Below are positions 34,055 to 44,168 of a DNA stretch of 64,000 nucleotides, piece by piece. The notes beneath the pieces were generated by a model, which saw nothing but the letters and a program-made list of their open reading frames with translations, did no database searches and was not told where the DNA came from. Numbering within the stretch: the stretch's first letter is position 1; every line of letters begins with the position of its first letter. The DNA is from an uncultured Bacilli bacterium (GTDB lineage: Bacteria; Bacillota_I; Bacilli_A; RF39; UBA660): assembly GCA_934101795.1 (NCBI GenBank), contig CAKORY010000002.1:72020-136019 (forward strand). The letters are read 5' to 3'. The position numbers and the translations under genes were made by a program.

Positions 34055-34885
34055 ATGGCTATAAAACATTATAAACCAACGACTAATGGTCGTCGTGGAA
34101 TGAGTACACTAGCAAATGAAGAATTAACAACTTCAACTCCTACTAAGTCACTTTTAGCTAGTAAGAGTAAAACTGGTGGAAGAAATAATCAAGGTAAAAT
34201 GACAGTTCGTCACATTGGTGGTGGAGCTAAAAGAAAATACCGTGTTATTGATTATAAAAGAAATAAAGTTGGCGTTACTGGACGTGTTGCAAGTATTGAA
34301 TACGATCCAAATAGAAATGCTAACATTGCTCTAATTAATTATAAAGATGGAGAAAAGAAATATATTATTGCACCAAATGGATTAAAAGTAGATATGATTA
34401 TCGAAAATGGTGAAGGTGCTGATATCAAAGTTGGTAATGCATTACCTCTTAAAAATATTCCGGTTGGTACAATGGTTCATTGTATTGAACTTCAACCTGG
34501 TAAAGGCGCTGAAATGTGTAGAAGTGCTGGAGCTGGAGCTCAAATACTAGGTCGTGAAGGAAAATATGTAATGCTTCGTTTACAATCTGGTGAAACAAGA
34601 CTAGTTCTTGGAACATGTATTGCAAGTATTGGTATTGTTGGTAATGAAGATTACAAACTTGTAAACTTAGGAAAAGCTGGTAGAAAACGTCATATGGGTA
34701 TTAGACCTACAAACCGTGGATCTGTTATGAACCCTAATGATCACCCACATGGTGGTGGAGAAGGACGTGCACCTATTGGACGTAAGAACCCAATGACTCC
34801 ATGGGGTAAACCTGCACTTGGAGTTAAGACTCGTAAGAGTAAAAAGAAAAGCGAAAAGCTTATAGTTAGTAGAAAGGCTAAATAA
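34055..34885 (+). CDS. rplB: 50S ribosomal protein L2
   Basis: L2 supports subunit joining and peptidyl transfer. The 276-aa protein is of normal length and keeps the conserved His in [17 protein letters not shown] and the terminal [11 protein letters not shown] basic tail. It is preceded by GGGAGG and followed by rpsS after 11 nt. Confidence 0.97.
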   Translation: MAIKHYKPTTNGRRGMSTLANEELTTSTPTKSLLASKSKTGGRNNQGKMTVRHIGGGAKRKYRVIDYKRNKVGVTGRVASIEYDPNRNANIALINYKDGEKKYIIAPNGLKVDMIIENGEGADIKVGNALPLKNIPVGTMVHCIELQPGKGAEMCRSAGAGAQILGREGKYVMLRLQSGETRLVLGTCIASIGIVGNEDYKLVNLGKAGRKRHMGIRPTNRGSVMNPNDHPHGGGEGRAPIGRKNPMTPWGKPALGVKTRKSKKKSEKLIVSRKAK

Positions 34886-34896
34886 TAGGAGGAAAA

Positions 34897-35160
34897 ATGG
34901 CAAGAAGTTTAAAAAAAGGACCTTATGTTGAAGAATCACTTATGAAAAAGGTTCAAGAAATGAATAAAGGCAATAAAAAAACAGTTATTAAGACTTGGTC
35001 AAGAAGATCTACTATTTTTCCTGACTTTGTTGGTCATACTATAGCTGTTCATAATGGAAAAGATTTTATTCCAGTTTATATAACTGAAGACATGGTTGGA
35101 CATAAATTAGGAGAATTTTCACAAACTCGTAAATTTACAGGCCATGCAGGTAATAAGTAG
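34897..35160 (+). CDS. rpsS: 30S ribosomal protein S19
   Basis: S19 forms the head of the small subunit with S13. This 87-aa protein starts [13 protein letters not shown] and has [21 protein letters not shown] and GEFSQTRKF motifs of the family. Position between rplB and rplV is canonical. Confidence 0.97.
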   Translation: MARSLKKGPYVEESLMKKVQEMNKGNKKTVIKTWSRRSTIFPDFVGHTIAVHNGKDFIPVYITEDMVGHKLGEFSQTRKFTGHAGNK

Positions 35161-35168
35161 GAGGTAAC

Positions 35169-35516
35169 ATGGAAGCATACGCAATTCATAAAAATGCTTT
35201 AATTAAGCCTAGACTTGCTAGAATGACAATGGACTTAATTAGAGGAAAAGATGTTGAAACTGCTAGAGGAATATTAGAAAACACTAATACAAAAGCTAGT
35301 AGATTAATTCTTAAAGTTTTAAATTCAGCTGTTGCAAATGCTGTTAACAATAACGGTGCAAATGAATCTGAACTAAGAATTAGTGAATGTTACATTAATC
35401 CAGGACCTGTTTATAAAAGAATTAAATTTGCAAGTCGTGGAAATGTAGACCGCCATGATAAGAGAAGTAGTCATATTACTGTTAAAGTAACTGATGAAGC
35501 GAAGGGAGTTAAGTAA
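35169..35516 (+). CDS. rplV: 50S ribosomal protein L22
   Basis: L22 reaches into the peptide tunnel near the macrolide site. This 115-aa protein shows KPRLARMTMDLIRGK, the AVANAVNNNGA helix and the tunnel loop KFASRGNVDRHDKRSSHITV (usual form ARGRAxxIxKRTSHIT). The tunnel loop differs from the consensus: NVDRHDKRSS. AGGAGG lies just before the ATG. Confidence 0.96.
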   Translation: MEAYAIHKNALIKPRLARMTMDLIRGKDVETARGILENTNTKASRLILKVLNSAVANAVNNNGANESELRISECYINPGPVYKRIKFASRGNVDRHDKRSSHITVKVTDEAKGVK

Positions 35517-35518
35517 TA

Positions 35519-36196
35519 ATGGGACAAAAAGTAAATCCTATAGGATACAGACTTGGTGTTAATAAAACTTGGCAAAGTAAATGGTATTCTAAAGATAATT
35601 ATCAAGAATATTTAATAAATGATATTAAAATAAGAGAATATTTAGAAAAAAATCTTAAAGAAGCCGCTATTGCAAGTGTTATTGTTGAAAGAAAAAACAA
35701 TAAGTGTGAAGTTAGTATCTATACTGCTAAACCTGGTGTTATCATCGGACGTGGTGGAGAAGATATTGAAAAATTAAGAAAGAAATTATCTAAATTAGTT
35801 AATGAAGAAGTATTTGTTAATATAATTGAAGAAAAGAATCCAGATTTAAATGCTTCATTAGTTGCTCAAAATATAGCTAATCAAATAGCTGCTAGAGCAC
35901 CATTTAGATCAGCTCAAAAAAGAGCTATTAGAAATGTAATGAAAGCTGGAGCTAAAGGATGTAAAACTGCTGTATCAGGAAGACTTGGTGGAGCAGAAAT
36001 GGCTAGAACTGAAGGTTATACTGAAGGTACTGTGCCACTACATACTATCAGAGCTGATGTTGATTATGCTATAGCTGAAGCTGATACAACTTATGGTAAA
36101 ATCGGAGTTAAAGTTTGGATTTATAAAAATGAAATACTTCCTGCTAAAAAGACTTTGAAGGGAGCTGATAAAAATGTTAATGCCAAAAAGAACTAA
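35519..36196 (+). CDS. rpsC: 30S ribosomal protein S3
   Basis: S3 guards the mRNA entry channel. The 225-aa protein has [13 protein letters not shown] at its start, the KH domain with [18 protein letters not shown] and the C-terminal [13 protein letters not shown] block. Its end overlaps rplP by 23 nt. Confidence 0.97.
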   Translation: MGQKVNPIGYRLGVNKTWQSKWYSKDNYQEYLINDIKIREYLEKNLKEAAIASVIVERKNNKCEVSIYTAKPGVIIGRGGEDIEKLRKKLSKLVNEEVFVNIIEEKNPDLNASLVAQNIANQIAARAPFRSAQKRAIRNVMKAGAKGCKTAVSGRLGGAEMARTEGYTEGTVPLHTIRADVDYAIAEADTTYGKIGVKVWIYKNEILPAKKTLKGADKNVNAKKN

Positions 36197-36611
36197 ATAT
36201 CGTAAAAGTCATAGAGTAAGTTATGATGGAAAAGCTAAAGGTAATACAGAATTACATTTTGGTGAATACGGTTTACAAGCTGTTGAAGGCGGATGGATTT
36301 CAGCTCGTCAAATTGAAGCAGCTCGTATTGCTATGACACGTTATATGAAACGTGGTGGAAAAGTATTTATTAACATATTCCCACATATGCCTAGAACTAA
36401 AAAACCTCTAGAAACTAGACAAGGTAAAGGTAAAGGTTCAGTAGATGAATGGGTAGCAGTTGTTAAAAATGGAAAAATTATGTTTGAAATTACAGGTGTT
36501 GAAGAAGCTATAGCTCGTGAAGCTTTAAGACTTGCTTCTCATAAATTATCTGTTAAATCAAAATTTATAAAAAAAGAAACAGTAAAGGATGGTGATTCTC
36601 TTGGAAATTAA
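36174..36611 (+). CDS. rplP: 50S ribosomal protein L16
   Basis: L16 organises the A-site side of the 50S subunit. The 145-aa protein starts with [14 protein letters not shown], as in most homologues, which supports the ATG at 36174 (AAGGGAG 9 nt upstream) over the one at 36180. The GYGL-like [10 protein letters not shown] and [13 protein letters not shown] blocks are present. Confidence 0.96.
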   Translation: MLMPKRTKYRKSHRVSYDGKAKGNTELHFGEYGLQAVEGGWISARQIEAARIAMTRYMKRGGKVFINIFPHMPRTKKPLETRQGKGKGSVDEWVAVVKNGKIMFEITGVEEAIAREALRLASHKLSVKSKFIKKETVKDGDSLGN

Positions 36612-36804
36612 GGAACTTAAAAAGTTATCTACAGAAGATTTAACAAAAAAAATCAGAGATACAAAGGAAGAATTATTTACAAAGAGAATGCAACATGCAA
36701 ATGGTACACTTGAAAAACCAGTTGAACTTAAAATATTAAGAAGAGATGTTGCAAGAATGAAAACTATTCTTAAAGAAAGAGAAATTGATGGAGGTAATAA
36801 ATAA
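36601..36804 (+). CDS. rpmC: 50S ribosomal protein L29
   Basis: L29 lies beside L23 at the tunnel exit. With the TTG at 36601 the protein is 67 aa and starts [14 protein letters not shown], the normal L29 form; GGTGAT at 36591-36596 is the ribosome site. An in-frame ATG at 36589 would add four unusual residues and has no such site. It overlaps rplP by 11 nt and rpsQ by 1 nt. Confidence 0.93.
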   Translation: MEIKELKKLSTEDLTKKIRDTKEELFTKRMQHANGTLEKPVELKILRRDVARMKTILKEREIDGGNK

Positions 36805-37061
36805 TGACAGAAAAGAAACAAGAATTAATTGGTAAAGTTGTTAGTAGCTCTAATAACAAAACAATAACTGTTAATGTTGAAACATCAAAAAGACATCCTT
36901 TGTATAAGAAAAATGTTAAATATTCAAAGAAATATGCTGCTCATGATGAAAAGAATGAAGCAAAAGTAGGAGATACAGTAAAGATTAGAATGACTAGACC
37001 ATTATCTAAAACTAAAAGATATGAATTAGTAGAAATTTTAACTAAAGCTGTTATCCTTTAG
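36804..37061 (+). CDS. rpsQ: 30S ribosomal protein S17
   Basis: S17 is an OB-fold protein that helps early 30S assembly. The 85-aa sequence shows [35 protein letters not shown] and the [14 protein letters not shown] end of the family. Its start overlaps the end of rpmC. Confidence 0.96.
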   Translation: MTEKKQELIGKVVSSSNNKTITVNVETSKRHPLYKKNVKYSKKYAAHDEKNEAKVGDTVKIRMTRPLSKTKRYELVEILTKAVIL

Positions 37062-37072
37062 GAGGTATTATT

Positions 37073-37441
37073 ATGGTAATGCAAGAAAGTAGACTTAAAG
37101 TTGCTGATAACTCTGGAGCTAGAGAACTATTAGTTATTAGAGTTCTTGGTGGTTCTAAAGTTAAATATGGTAATATCGGGGATGTTGTTGTTGGAACTGT
37201 TAAAAAAGCTATTCCTAACAGTCCAGTAAAAAAAGGTAAAGTTGTTAAAGCCGTAATCGTTAGAAGCGTTGAAGGCGTTAGAAGAAATGATGGTTCTTAT
37301 ATCAAATTTGATGATAATGCATGTGTACTTATTAAAGATGATAAATCACCAATTGGTACTCGTGTTTTAGGACCTGTAGCTAGAGAGTTAAGAGAAAAAG
37401 ATTATATGAAGATTGTTTCTCTTGCTTCAGAAGTATTATAG
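37073..37441 (+). CDS. rplN: 50S ribosomal protein L14
   Basis: L14 forms an intersubunit bridge and is the site of the silencing factor RsfS. The 122-aa protein begins [19 protein letters not shown] and ends [17 protein letters not shown], both family blocks. GGAGG lies 7 nt before the start. Confidence 0.97.
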   Translation: MVMQESRLKVADNSGARELLVIRVLGGSKVKYGNIGDVVVGTVKKAIPNSPVKKGKVVKAVIVRSVEGVRRNDGSYIKFDDNACVLIKDDKSPIGTRVLGPVARELREKDYMKIVSLASEVL

Positions 37442-37449
37442 GAGGCAAA

Positions 37450-37755
37450 ATGAAAGTAAAAGTTGGAGATACTGTTAAAGTAATTGCTGGTGCTGATAAA
37501 GGTAAAACTGGTAAAGTTATTAAAACATTAAAACTTGAATCTAAAGTAGTTGTTGAAGGTGTACATATTGTTAAAAAACATAGTAAACCTACAAGTATGA
37601 ATGATAAAGGTGGAATATTTGAAATCGAAGCTCCTATACATGTTTCTAATGTAAAGGTAATTGATGAAAAAGAAGCTAAAGCTTCTAAAAAAAGCGAAAA
37701 AGTAGAAGAAAAAGCTGAAAAGAAAGCTAAGACTTCTAAGAAAGTGAGTAAGTAG
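37450..37755 (+). CDS. rplX: 50S ribosomal protein L24
   Basis: L24 is an assembly initiator with a KOW motif ([20 protein letters not shown]). This copy of 101 aa keeps [13 protein letters not shown] and [15 protein letters not shown] and then has a Lys/Glu-rich low-complexity tail of about 25 residues that may fold onto rRNA. The 3' end is 2 nt before rplE. Confidence 0.96.
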   Translation: MKVKVGDTVKVIAGADKGKTGKVIKTLKLESKVVVEGVHIVKKHSKPTSMNDKGGIFEIEAPIHVSNVKVIDEKEAKASKKSEKVEEKAEKKAKTSKKVSK

Positions 37756-37757
37756 TT

Positions 37758-38297
37758 ATGAGTAATTTTAGAAAATTATATGATGAAAAAATTGTTCCAG
37801 AATTAATGAAAGAACATAATTATACTACTATTATGGCTGTTCCAAAACTTGAAAAGATTGTTATCAATATGGGTGTTGGAGAAGGTAGTAAAGATGAAAA
37901 ATATATTACTGCAGCTGTAAAAGATCTAGAAGCTATTAGTGGTCAAAAACCTGTTGTAACAAAAGCTCGTAAATCAATTGCTGGTTTCAAATTAAGAGAA
38001 GGTCAACCTGTTGGTGTTAAAGTAACACTTAGAGGTGAAAATATGTATAACTTCTTTGAAAAATTAGTAAGAATTGGGCTTCCTCGTGTTAGAGATTTTC
38101 GTGGAGTTTCAGGACATGCTTTTGATGGAAAAGGAAATTATACAATTGGTATTAAAGAACAATTAATATTCCCTGAAATTGAATATGATGAAGTGTTAAA
38201 AGTACGTGGTATGGATATTATATTCGTTACTACTGCAAAGAGCAATGAAGAAGCTAAAAGTTTATTAAAAGGCTTTGGAATGCCTTTCAAGAATTAA
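37758..38297 (+). CDS. rplE: 50S ribosomal protein L5
   Basis: L5 binds 5S rRNA and touches the P-site tRNA. The 179-aa protein has the family blocks [24 protein letters not shown] and [21 protein letters not shown]. Length and position are normal. There is no strong ribosome site before it except AAGTGAG in rplX, suggesting coupling. Confidence 0.97.
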   Translation: MSNFRKLYDEKIVPELMKEHNYTTIMAVPKLEKIVINMGVGEGSKDEKYITAAVKDLEAISGQKPVVTKARKSIAGFKLREGQPVGVKVTLRGENMYNFFEKLVRIGLPRVRDFRGVSGHAFDGKGNYTIGIKEQLIFPEIEYDEVLKVRGMDIIFVTTAKSNEEAKSLLKGFGMPFKN

Positions 38298-38306
38298 GGA
38301 GGCACT

Positions 38307-38492
38307 ATGGCAAAGAAAAGTATGATTGTTAAAAATCAAAGAACACCTAAATTTTCAACTCGTGCTTACACAAGATGTAATCGTTGTGGAAGACCTCACG
38401 GAGTACTTAGAAAATATGGAATTTGCAGAATTTGTTTTAGAGAACTTGCAAATGAAGGTAAATTACCAGGTGTAAAGAAATCTAGTTGGTAG
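38307..38492 (+). CDS. rpsN: 30S ribosomal protein S14, zinc type
   Basis: S14 is in the head of the 30S subunit. This 61-aa form is the zinc (type Z) version with two CxxC pairs ([20 protein letters not shown], seen as CNRC and CRIC) and the C-terminal LPGVKKSSW. This type is typical of Firmicutes and Mollicutes. AGGAGG precedes the ATG. Confidence 0.96.
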   Translation: MAKKSMIVKNQRTPKFSTRAYTRCNRCGRPHGVLRKYGICRICFRELANEGKLPGVKKSSW

Positions 38493-38505
38493 AAGGAGGA
38501 AAATT

Positions 38506-38904
38506 ATGTTTGTACAAGATAAAATAGCAGATATGTTAACTCGTATTCGTAATGCTAATCAAATGAGATATGCAACTGTTGAAGTTATTGGTACTAAAAT
38601 GACTTTGGGTATTGCTGAAATACTTAAAAATGAAGGCTATATCGCTGATTATGTATATGAAAAAAATAGTAATGGTGATAAATTAACTTTAACACTTAAA
38701 TATGGTCCTAAAAAAGAAAGAGTTATAGTTGGACTTAAAAGAATTAGTAAATCTGGTTTAAGAGTTTATGCTAAAGTGGATGAAATTCCTCGAGTTCTAA
38801 ACGGACTAGGTATTGCTATAATCTCAACTTCTGAAGGTTTAATGACTGATAAAGAAGCTAGAAGTAAAGGGTTAGGAGGCGAAGTTCTTGCCTATATATG
38901 GTAA
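38506..38904 (+). CDS. rpsH: 30S ribosomal protein S8
   Basis: S8 binds the central domain of 16S rRNA and regulates the spc operon in some bacteria. The 132-aa protein has [27 protein letters not shown] and the terminal [11 protein letters not shown]. It follows rpsN by 13 nt with AGGAGG. Confidence 0.97.
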   Translation: MFVQDKIADMLTRIRNANQMRYATVEVIGTKMTLGIAEILKNEGYIADYVYEKNSNGDKLTLTLKYGPKKERVIVGLKRISKSGLRVYAKVDEIPRVLNGLGIAIISTSEGLMTDKEARSKGLGGEVLAYIW

Positions 38905-38913
38905 GCATGTATT

Positions 38914-39450
38914 ATGAGTAGAATAGGTGAAAGAAAAATAAGCATTCCTGACGGCGTTACAGTTAGCGTTAATGGAAACGTAGTAGATGTTAAGGGTCCT
39001 AAGGGAGAACTTAACTATGAATTTAGTAAACTTGTAAGTGTAGTAGCTCAAGATGGTGTTGTTTTAACTAAACAAGTTAAACCAAGTAAAGAAGCTAATA
39101 TGATGCAAGGTACTACTAATTCATTAATTAGTAATATGATAGTTGGTGTTTCTGAAGGCTATGATAAAGGATTAGAAGCAGTTGGTGTTGGTTATAGATT
39201 CCAAGTTAGTGGTAATAAAATTACTATTAATGCTGGTTATTCAAATCCAGTTATTATCGAAGCACCAGAAGGTTTAACAGTTACTAGTGAAAGTAATACT
39301 GAAATTACTATTCATGGTATTGATAAACAAAAAGTATCTGAATTTGCGGCTAATGTTCGTAAGATAAGAAGACCAGAACCTTATAAAGGCAAAGGTATTC
39401 GTTATAAAGGTGAACATATTCGTCGTAAAGAAGGAAAGAAAGCGGCATAG
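38914..39450 (+). CDS. rplF: 50S ribosomal protein L6
   Basis: L6 stabilises the sarcin-ricin region. The 178-aa protein has MSRIGERKISIPDGV, VVDVKGPKGEL, GVGYRFQVSG and the C-terminal RRPEPYKGKGIRYKGE. Ribosome site is weak (TAAGCATGT region), 9 nt after rpsH, so coupling is likely. Confidence 0.97.
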   Translation: MSRIGERKISIPDGVTVSVNGNVVDVKGPKGELNYEFSKLVSVVAQDGVVLTKQVKPSKEANMMQGTTNSLISNMIVGVSEGYDKGLEAVGVGYRFQVSGNKITINAGYSNPVIIEAPEGLTVTSESNTEITIHGIDKQKVSEFAANVRKIRRPEPYKGKGIRYKGEHIRRKEGKKAA

Positions 39451-39464
39451 GGAGGAGTTAAAGT

Positions 39465-39821
39465 ATGATTAAAAAAGAAGCAAGTAATAAATCACGTGTA
39501 AGACGTCATGAAAGAGTACGTAAAACTATTAGTGGTACTGCAATGCGTCCTAGATTAAATGTATTTAGATCTAATAAAGGTATTTATGCTCAAGTTATAG
39601 ATGATGTAACTAAGACTACCCTTGCTAGTTCTTCAAATTTAGAATTAAAAATAGCTAATGGTGGTAATATTGAAGCAGCTAAAGCTGTTGGAAAAGATAT
39701 TGCTGAAAAATGTAAAAAATTAAAAATTAAAACTGTGGTATTTGACCGTGGTGGTTACCAATATCATGGTAGAGTTGAAGCTTTAGCAGATGCTGCTAGA
39801 GAAGCTGGACTAGAGTTTTAA
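39465..39821 (+). CDS. rplR: 50S ribosomal protein L18
   Basis: L18 carries 5S rRNA into the 50S subunit. The 118-aa protein shows [31 protein letters not shown] (shortened: [18 protein letters not shown]) and [26 protein letters not shown] (shortened: [10 protein letters not shown]) blocks. GGGAGG lies before the start. Confidence 0.97.
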   Translation: MIKKEASNKSRVRRHERVRKTISGTAMRPRLNVFRSNKGIYAQVIDDVTKTTLASSSNLELKIANGGNIEAAKAVGKDIAEKCKKLKIKTVVFDRGGYQYHGRVEALADAAREAGLEF

Positions 39822-39831
39822 GGAGGGTAGC

Positions 39832-40338
39832 ATGAGAAAAGAAGATAAAAGACAAGACAAGAAAAATTTATTAGAAGAAAAAGTTATTTCTATTACTAGA
39901 GTTACTAAAGTTACTCAAGGTGGTAGACATTTCCGTTTCTGTGCTACTGTTGCAGTTGGAAACCGTAAAGGTTTAGTTGGTATTGGTAGCGGAAAAGCAA
40001 ATGAAGTTCCTGAAGCTATCAAAAAAGCTTTACAAGCAGCTAATAAAAATGTATGTAAAGTTGCATTAAGCGAAGGAAGAACTATTCCTCATGAAGCTGA
40101 AGCTAAAGTAGGTAGAGCTGTAGTTCTAGTTAAACCTGCTAAAGAAGGTCGTGGAATTATCGCTGGTGGTGCTGCTCGTGCAGTTCTTGAACTAGCTGGT
40201 GTTAAAGACATAGTTGCTAAAAGCCTTGGAGCTAATACTCAAGTTAATGTTGCTAAAGCTACTTTAGAAGCATTAAAGAGCCAAAGAACTCCAGAACATA
40301 TAGCTGAACTTCGTGGCAAGAAAGTTGAGGAATTATAA
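39832..40338 (+). CDS. rpsE: 30S ribosomal protein S5
   Basis: S5 lies at the decoding centre and mRNA entry. This 168-aa protein has [17 protein letters not shown], the [16 protein letters not shown] loop and [13 protein letters not shown]. The spectinomycin-contact loop is KVTQGGRHF. In most Firmicutes rpmD follows; here rplO starts 1 nt after the stop. Confidence 0.97.
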   Translation: MRKEDKRQDKKNLLEEKVISITRVTKVTQGGRHFRFCATVAVGNRKGLVGIGSGKANEVPEAIKKALQAANKNVCKVALSEGRTIPHEAEAKVGRAVVLVKPAKEGRGIIAGGAARAVLELAGVKDIVAKSLGANTQVNVAKATLEALKSQRTPEHIAELRGKKVEEL

Positions 40339-40339
40339 T

Positions 40340-40783
40340 ATGAGATTAGAAAATTTACCAAAAACTAAAGAAATGAAAGCATCTAAAAGAGTTGGTAGAG
40401 GACCAGGATCTGGAATGGGTAAAACATCTACTCGTGGAGAAAATGGTCAAAAATCAAGAAGTGGTGCTTCAATTAAAGCTTGGTTCCAAGGTGGACAAAC
40501 ACCTCTATATAGAAGAATTCCTATCAGAGGATTTAATAATAAGAATTTTGAAACTAAATTTGCTGTTATTAACTTAAGTGATTTAGATAAATTCTTTAAT
40601 GATGGTGATGTTGTTACTCCAGAAGTACTTAAAGAAAGAAAAATAATAAAGAAACAACTTGACGGAGTTAAAGTATTAGGTAGTGGTGAGTTAACTAAAA
40701 AGCTTACTGTTAAAGCTAATAGATTCTCTGCAAAAGCTGTTACAAAAATTGAAAATATTGGTGGCAAAGCTGAGGTGATTTAG
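40340..40783 (+). CDS. rplO: 50S ribosomal protein L15
   Basis: L15 is a late 50S assembly protein. The 147-aa sequence has the glycine-rich [18 protein letters not shown] block and [12 protein letters not shown]. The ATG at 40340 is used because GAGG at 40327-40330 is its ribosome site and the length then matches the family; an upstream GTG at 40313 is inside rpsE. secY starts at the next base after the stop. Confidence 0.96.
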   Translation: MRLENLPKTKEMKASKRVGRGPGSGMGKTSTRGENGQKSRSGASIKAWFQGGQTPLYRRIPIRGFNNKNFETKFAVINLSDLDKFFNDGDVVTPEVLKERKIIKKQLDGVKVLGSGELTKKLTVKANRFSAKAVTKIENIGGKAEVI

Positions 40784-42049
40784 ATGTTTCGTGGCTTTTC
40801 TCAATTGTTTAATAAAGCTAACAAAGATTTAAGAAAAAGAATATATTTTACATTATTCTGTTTAGGTCTTTTTGCTCTAGGATCATCTGTTACGATTCCT
40901 TGGGCTAGTCAAATTTATGAAGATCTAGGTTTCTTAGAAATATTTAATATCATGAGTGGTGGTGGACTTAGAAGCTTCTCTATATTTGCTTTAGGAGTTT
41001 CTCCTTATATCACTGCATCAATAATTACTCAATTATTGCAAATGGATATTATTCCATATTTCAAAGATTTAAAAGAACAAGGTTATGTTGGAAGACAAAA
41101 AATTAATAAAATTAACCGTTATATGGGTATTATTATTGGTTTCTTCCAAGCCTATGTATTATGTATTGCTTATATGGGTAATGTAAGTACTTTTGTACAA
41201 CTTAAAACAGCTTTAGTTATGACTGCTGGTACAGCATTCTGTTTATGGATGGGTGATCAAATTACTAATAAAGGTATTGGTAATGGTCAATCTATGCTAA
41301 TTATGGCTGGTATAATCCTTAGTATGCCTAGTATATTTATCGGCGCATATGATGGATTTATTACAAGTGGAACTTATGAATCTGCATTAGGTATTTTATT
41401 CTTTAGCTTATTTATTCTTATATATATACTTATTATCGTAGGTATAATATGGATACAACTTGCTGAACGAAGAATACCAATTCAATATGCTAATAAGTCA
41501 ACTAGTGCTTATGGTGCTCAAAATAGTTTCTTACCAATAAAGCTTAACTCTGCTGGAGTTATGCCGGTAATATTTGCATCAATTCTTACTACAATACCTG
41601 CAACAATAGTTGCACTTACTAAGAATCAAAATGCAATAGATTTTGTTAATAAGTATATTGTTTATAATACACCAACTGGTTTTGTGTTATATATTATACT
41701 AATATTATTCTTTGGATATTTTTATACTTTTATGGTAATGAATCCAGATGAAATGAGTAAAAACTTAAATGAACGTGGAGGATATATTCCTGGAATAAGA
41801 CCTGGTGAAGATACTAGTAAATATATTAGTAATTCAATGGGAAAACTTACTTTTGTGGGAAGTATATTCCTTGTAATACTTGCAGCTATACCTGTTTTGT
41901 TCTCATTAATATTTAAGCTATCAAGTGCTGTAACTATTGGAGGAACAGGAATGCTTATCGTTGTAGGTGTTGCAATTGAAACATATAAACAAATGGAAAG
42001 TAGTTTGGTAAGTAGAAGCTATACTGCTAAGAGAAAGAGATTAAGATAA
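40784..42049 (+). CDS. secY: preprotein translocase subunit SecY
   Basis: SecY is the channel of the Sec secretion system. The 421-aa protein has ten membrane segments, the plug region near SGGGLRSFSIFALGVSPYITASI and the family block WMGDQITNKGIGNGQS (both shown in part: FALGVSPYITASI, GNGQSMLI). It will export the prepilin-like and wall proteins in this window. It directly abuts rplO, and adk follows after 1 nt. Confidence 0.96.
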   Translation: MFRGFSQLFNKANKDLRKRIYFTLFCLGLFALGSSVTIPWASQIYEDLGFLEIFNIMSGGGLRSFSIFALGVSPYITASIITQLLQMDIIPYFKDLKEQGYVGRQKINKINRYMGIIIGFFQAYVLCIAYMGNVSTFVQLKTALVMTAGTAFCLWMGDQITNKGIGNGQSMLIMAGIILSMPSIFIGAYDGFITSGTYESALGILFFSLFILIYILIIVGIIWIQLAERRIPIQYANKSTSAYGAQNSFLPIKLNSAGVMPVIFASILTTIPATIVALTKNQNAIDFVNKYIVYNTPTGFVLYIILILFFGYFYTFMVMNPDEMSKNLNERGGYIPGIRPGEDTSKYISNSMGKLTFVGSIFLVILAAIPVLFSLIFKLSSAVTIGGTGMLIVVGVAIETYKQMESSLVSRSYTAKRKRLR

Positions 42050-42050
42050 T

Positions 42051-42686
42051 ATGAAAAATATAATATTTATAGCTCCTCCCGCAGCGGGAAAAGGAACTCA
42101 AAGTACAATGTTAAAAGAAAAATTTAATTATAATCACCTTTCAACTGGTGATATGTTAAGAGAAGCAATTGCTTCTGGTTCTGAATTTGGGTTAATGCTT
42201 AAAAATATTATTGATGAAGGTAAGTTAGTAAGTGATGATATAATGATAGATTTAATCAAAGAAAAACTTAATAACTTAGAAGGAAAACCATTTATTCTGG
42301 ATGGTTTTCCTCGAACTCTTAATCAAGCAATGGCTTTAGAAAGCTTACTAGATAAAGAATATGAAGTAATATATTTAGATTTAAATGAAGAAGAAGCCAT
42401 AAATAGAATCTTGGGTAGACTTACATGTAGTTGTGGAAAGTCATATAATCTAAATGTAGAAGCTTTAAAACCAAAAGTTGATGGTATTTGTGATGGATGT
42501 GGAAGCAGCCTTGTTAAAAGAGGAGATGATAATGCTGATGCATTCAAAGTTAGATATAAATCATTTATAGATAATACAAAGCCATTAATTGATTATTATG
42601 AAGGAAAGAATAAACTTCATAAAATAGATGTTAATAGAGATGTAGAAGATATCTTTAAAGATATCGTGGAAGTTTGTAATGATTAG
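42051..42686 (+). CDS. adk: adenylate kinase, zinc-lid type
   Basis: This 211-aa enzyme balances AMP, ADP and ATP. It has the NMP-binding STGDMLREAI, DGFPRT and a Gram-positive type zinc lid with four Cys (CSCGKSYN and CDGCGSS). The P-loop is unusual: APPAAGKGTQ instead of the common GPPGAGKGTQ, so two of the glycines are Ala. The lysine is kept, so activity is likely. It overlaps map by 8 nt. Confidence 0.94.
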   Translation: MKNIIFIAPPAAGKGTQSTMLKEKFNYNHLSTGDMLREAIASGSEFGLMLKNIIDEGKLVSDDIMIDLIKEKLNNLEGKPFILDGFPRTLNQAMALESLLDKEYEVIYLDLNEEEAINRILGRLTCSCGKSYNLNVEALKPKVDGICDGCGSSLVKRGDDNADAFKVRYKSFIDNTKPLIDYYEGKNKLHKIDVNRDVEDIFKDIVEVCND

Positions 42687-43422
42687 TATTAAAAGTGATA
42701 GAGAAATTGAATTAATGAGAGAAGCTGGTAAATACTTGGTTGATACTTTTAAATATATAGAAAAGTATATAGAAACAGGCGTTACCACTAAGAAATTAGA
42801 TACATTAATTCATGATTATATAATAAGTATTGGATGTGTTCCTTCTTGTTTAGGTTATGAAGGTTATCCTGCTACAAGCTGTATATCAATTAATGATGAA
42901 GTTGTGCATGGAATACCTGGAGGACGAAAAATCAAGAATGGTGATATTGTTTCAATAGATTTAGTTTTAAGTTATAAAGGTTATCATGCTGATGCTACTA
43001 GAACTTATATTGTTGGCAATGTAAGTGAGGAAATTAAAAATTTAGTAAAAGATACTAAAGATGCATTTTATGCAGGTGTAGCAAAGGTTAAAGAAGGTGC
43101 AAGAGTTAGGGATATAAGTTGTGCGATTGAAGATTATGCTCATAGTCATGGTTTATCAGTAGTTGAAGAATTATGTGGACATGGTATTGGACTTGAAATG
43201 CATGAAGAACCTGATATTTGTAACTTTGATGACGGCAATATGACTAGACTTAAGGCTGGTATGGTTATTGCTATTGAACCTATGCTTAATTTAGGTAGTA
43301 AAAAAGTATATCTATGTGATGATGACTGGACAGTTAAAACTATGGATGGAAAGCCATCTTGTCACTATGAAAATACTGTATTAGTTACAAAAGATGGATA
43401 TGAAATATTAACAGGAGATTAA
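42679..43422 (+). CDS. map: type I methionine aminopeptidase
   Basis: This 247-aa enzyme removes the initiator Met from new proteins. The metal ligands are seen in order: two Asp in SIDLVLSYKGYHADATRT, His in GHGIGLEMHEEP, Glu in IAIEPMLN and Glu in HYENTVLV. Start overlaps adk by 8 nt. Placement after adk is standard in Firmicutes. Confidence 0.96.
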   Translation: MISIKSDREIELMREAGKYLVDTFKYIEKYIETGVTTKKLDTLIHDYIISIGCVPSCLGYEGYPATSCISINDEVVHGIPGGRKIKNGDIVSIDLVLSYKGYHADATRTYIVGNVSEEIKNLVKDTKDAFYAGVAKVKEGARVRDISCAIEDYAHSHGLSVVEELCGHGIGLEMHEEPDICNFDDGNMTRLKAGMVIAIEPMLNLGSKKVYLCDDDWTVKTMDGKPSCHYENTVLVTKDGYEILTGD

Positions 43423-43425
43423 AAT

Positions 43426-43644
43426 ATGGGAAAAAAAGATAAAATTGAAGTAGAAGGAAAAGTTACTGAAGTTTTAAAGGGTAGTGATTACTTAGTTGAA
43501 CTTAGTAATGGACACACTGTAAAAGCCTACGTTTCTGGTAAAATGCGTATGAATATGATTCGTATTCTACCAGGTGATAAAGTTACAGTGGAACTTTCAC
43601 CATACGATTTAACACGTGGGATTATAAAATGGAATAATAGATAA
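43426..43644 (+). CDS. infA: translation initiation factor IF-1
   Basis: IF-1 is an OB-fold protein that blocks the A site during initiation. The 72-aa protein has [45 protein letters not shown] (shown in part: [16 protein letters not shown]) and RGIIKW, all typical. It starts 3 nt after map. Confidence 0.96.
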   Translation: MGKKDKIEVEGKVTEVLKGSDYLVELSNGHTVKAYVSGKMRMNMIRILPGDKVTVELSPYDLTRGIIKWNNR

Positions 43645-43655
43645 GGAGTGAAATT

Positions 43656-43769
43656 ATGAAAGTTAGACCATCAGTAAAAAAGATTTGCAAAAAATGTAAA
43701 ATCATTAGAAGAAAAGGAAAAGTTAGGGTTATTTGTGAAAATCCTAAACATAAACAAGTACAAGGTTAA
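43656..43769 (+). CDS. rpmJ: 50S ribosomal protein L36
   Basis: This 37-aa zinc-binding protein of the large subunit begins [15 protein letters not shown] and ends [13 protein letters not shown]. It has the three Cys and one His (CKKC, C, H) of the zinc-containing form. GGAGTG precedes the ATG. It lies in its usual position between infA and rpsM. Confidence 0.95.
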   Translation: MKVRPSVKKICKKCKIIRRKGKVRVICENPKHKQVQG

Positions 43770-43782
43770 GGAGGAAATATAA

Positions 43783-44157
43783 ATGGCAAGAATTAAGAAT
43801 ATTGAATTACCAAATGAAAAACATACTTGTATTGGACTTACAGCAATTTATGGTATTGGTAGAAATTTAGCAAATACTATTTGTGAAGATGCAAAAGTTG
43901 AACCAACTAAAAAAATTAAGGATTTAACTGAAGATGAAATTGCTAAACTTCGTCGTGAAATTGATAAATATACAGTTGAAGGTGACCTAAGACGTGACGT
44001 TCAAATGAGTATAAAGAACAAAATGGAAATAAATTGTTATGAAGGTATTAGACACAAAAAAGGATTACCTGTAAGAGGTCAAAGAACTAGTAGAAATGCT
44101 AAGACTCGTAAAGGTAAAGGAAAAGTTGTAGCTAATAAGAAAAAGGTCGGAAAGTAG
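43783..44157 (+). CDS. rpsM: 30S ribosomal protein S13
   Basis: S13 in the 30S head bridges to L5 and touches the P-site tRNA with its tail. The 124-aa protein has [39 protein letters not shown] (shown in part: [17 protein letters not shown]). Strong GGAGG; length normal. Confidence 0.97.
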   Translation: MARIKNIELPNEKHTCIGLTAIYGIGRNLANTICEDAKVEPTKKIKDLTEDEIAKLRREIDKYTVEGDLRRDVQMSIKNKMEINCYEGIRHKKGLPVRGQRTSRNAKTRKGKGKVVANKKKVGK

Positions 44158-44168
44158 GGTGTTAATAT

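Noticed and set aside
40392..40767. Overlapping frames on both strands within rplO
   Set aside because: They are shadows of the conserved L15 frame and lack ribosome sites.
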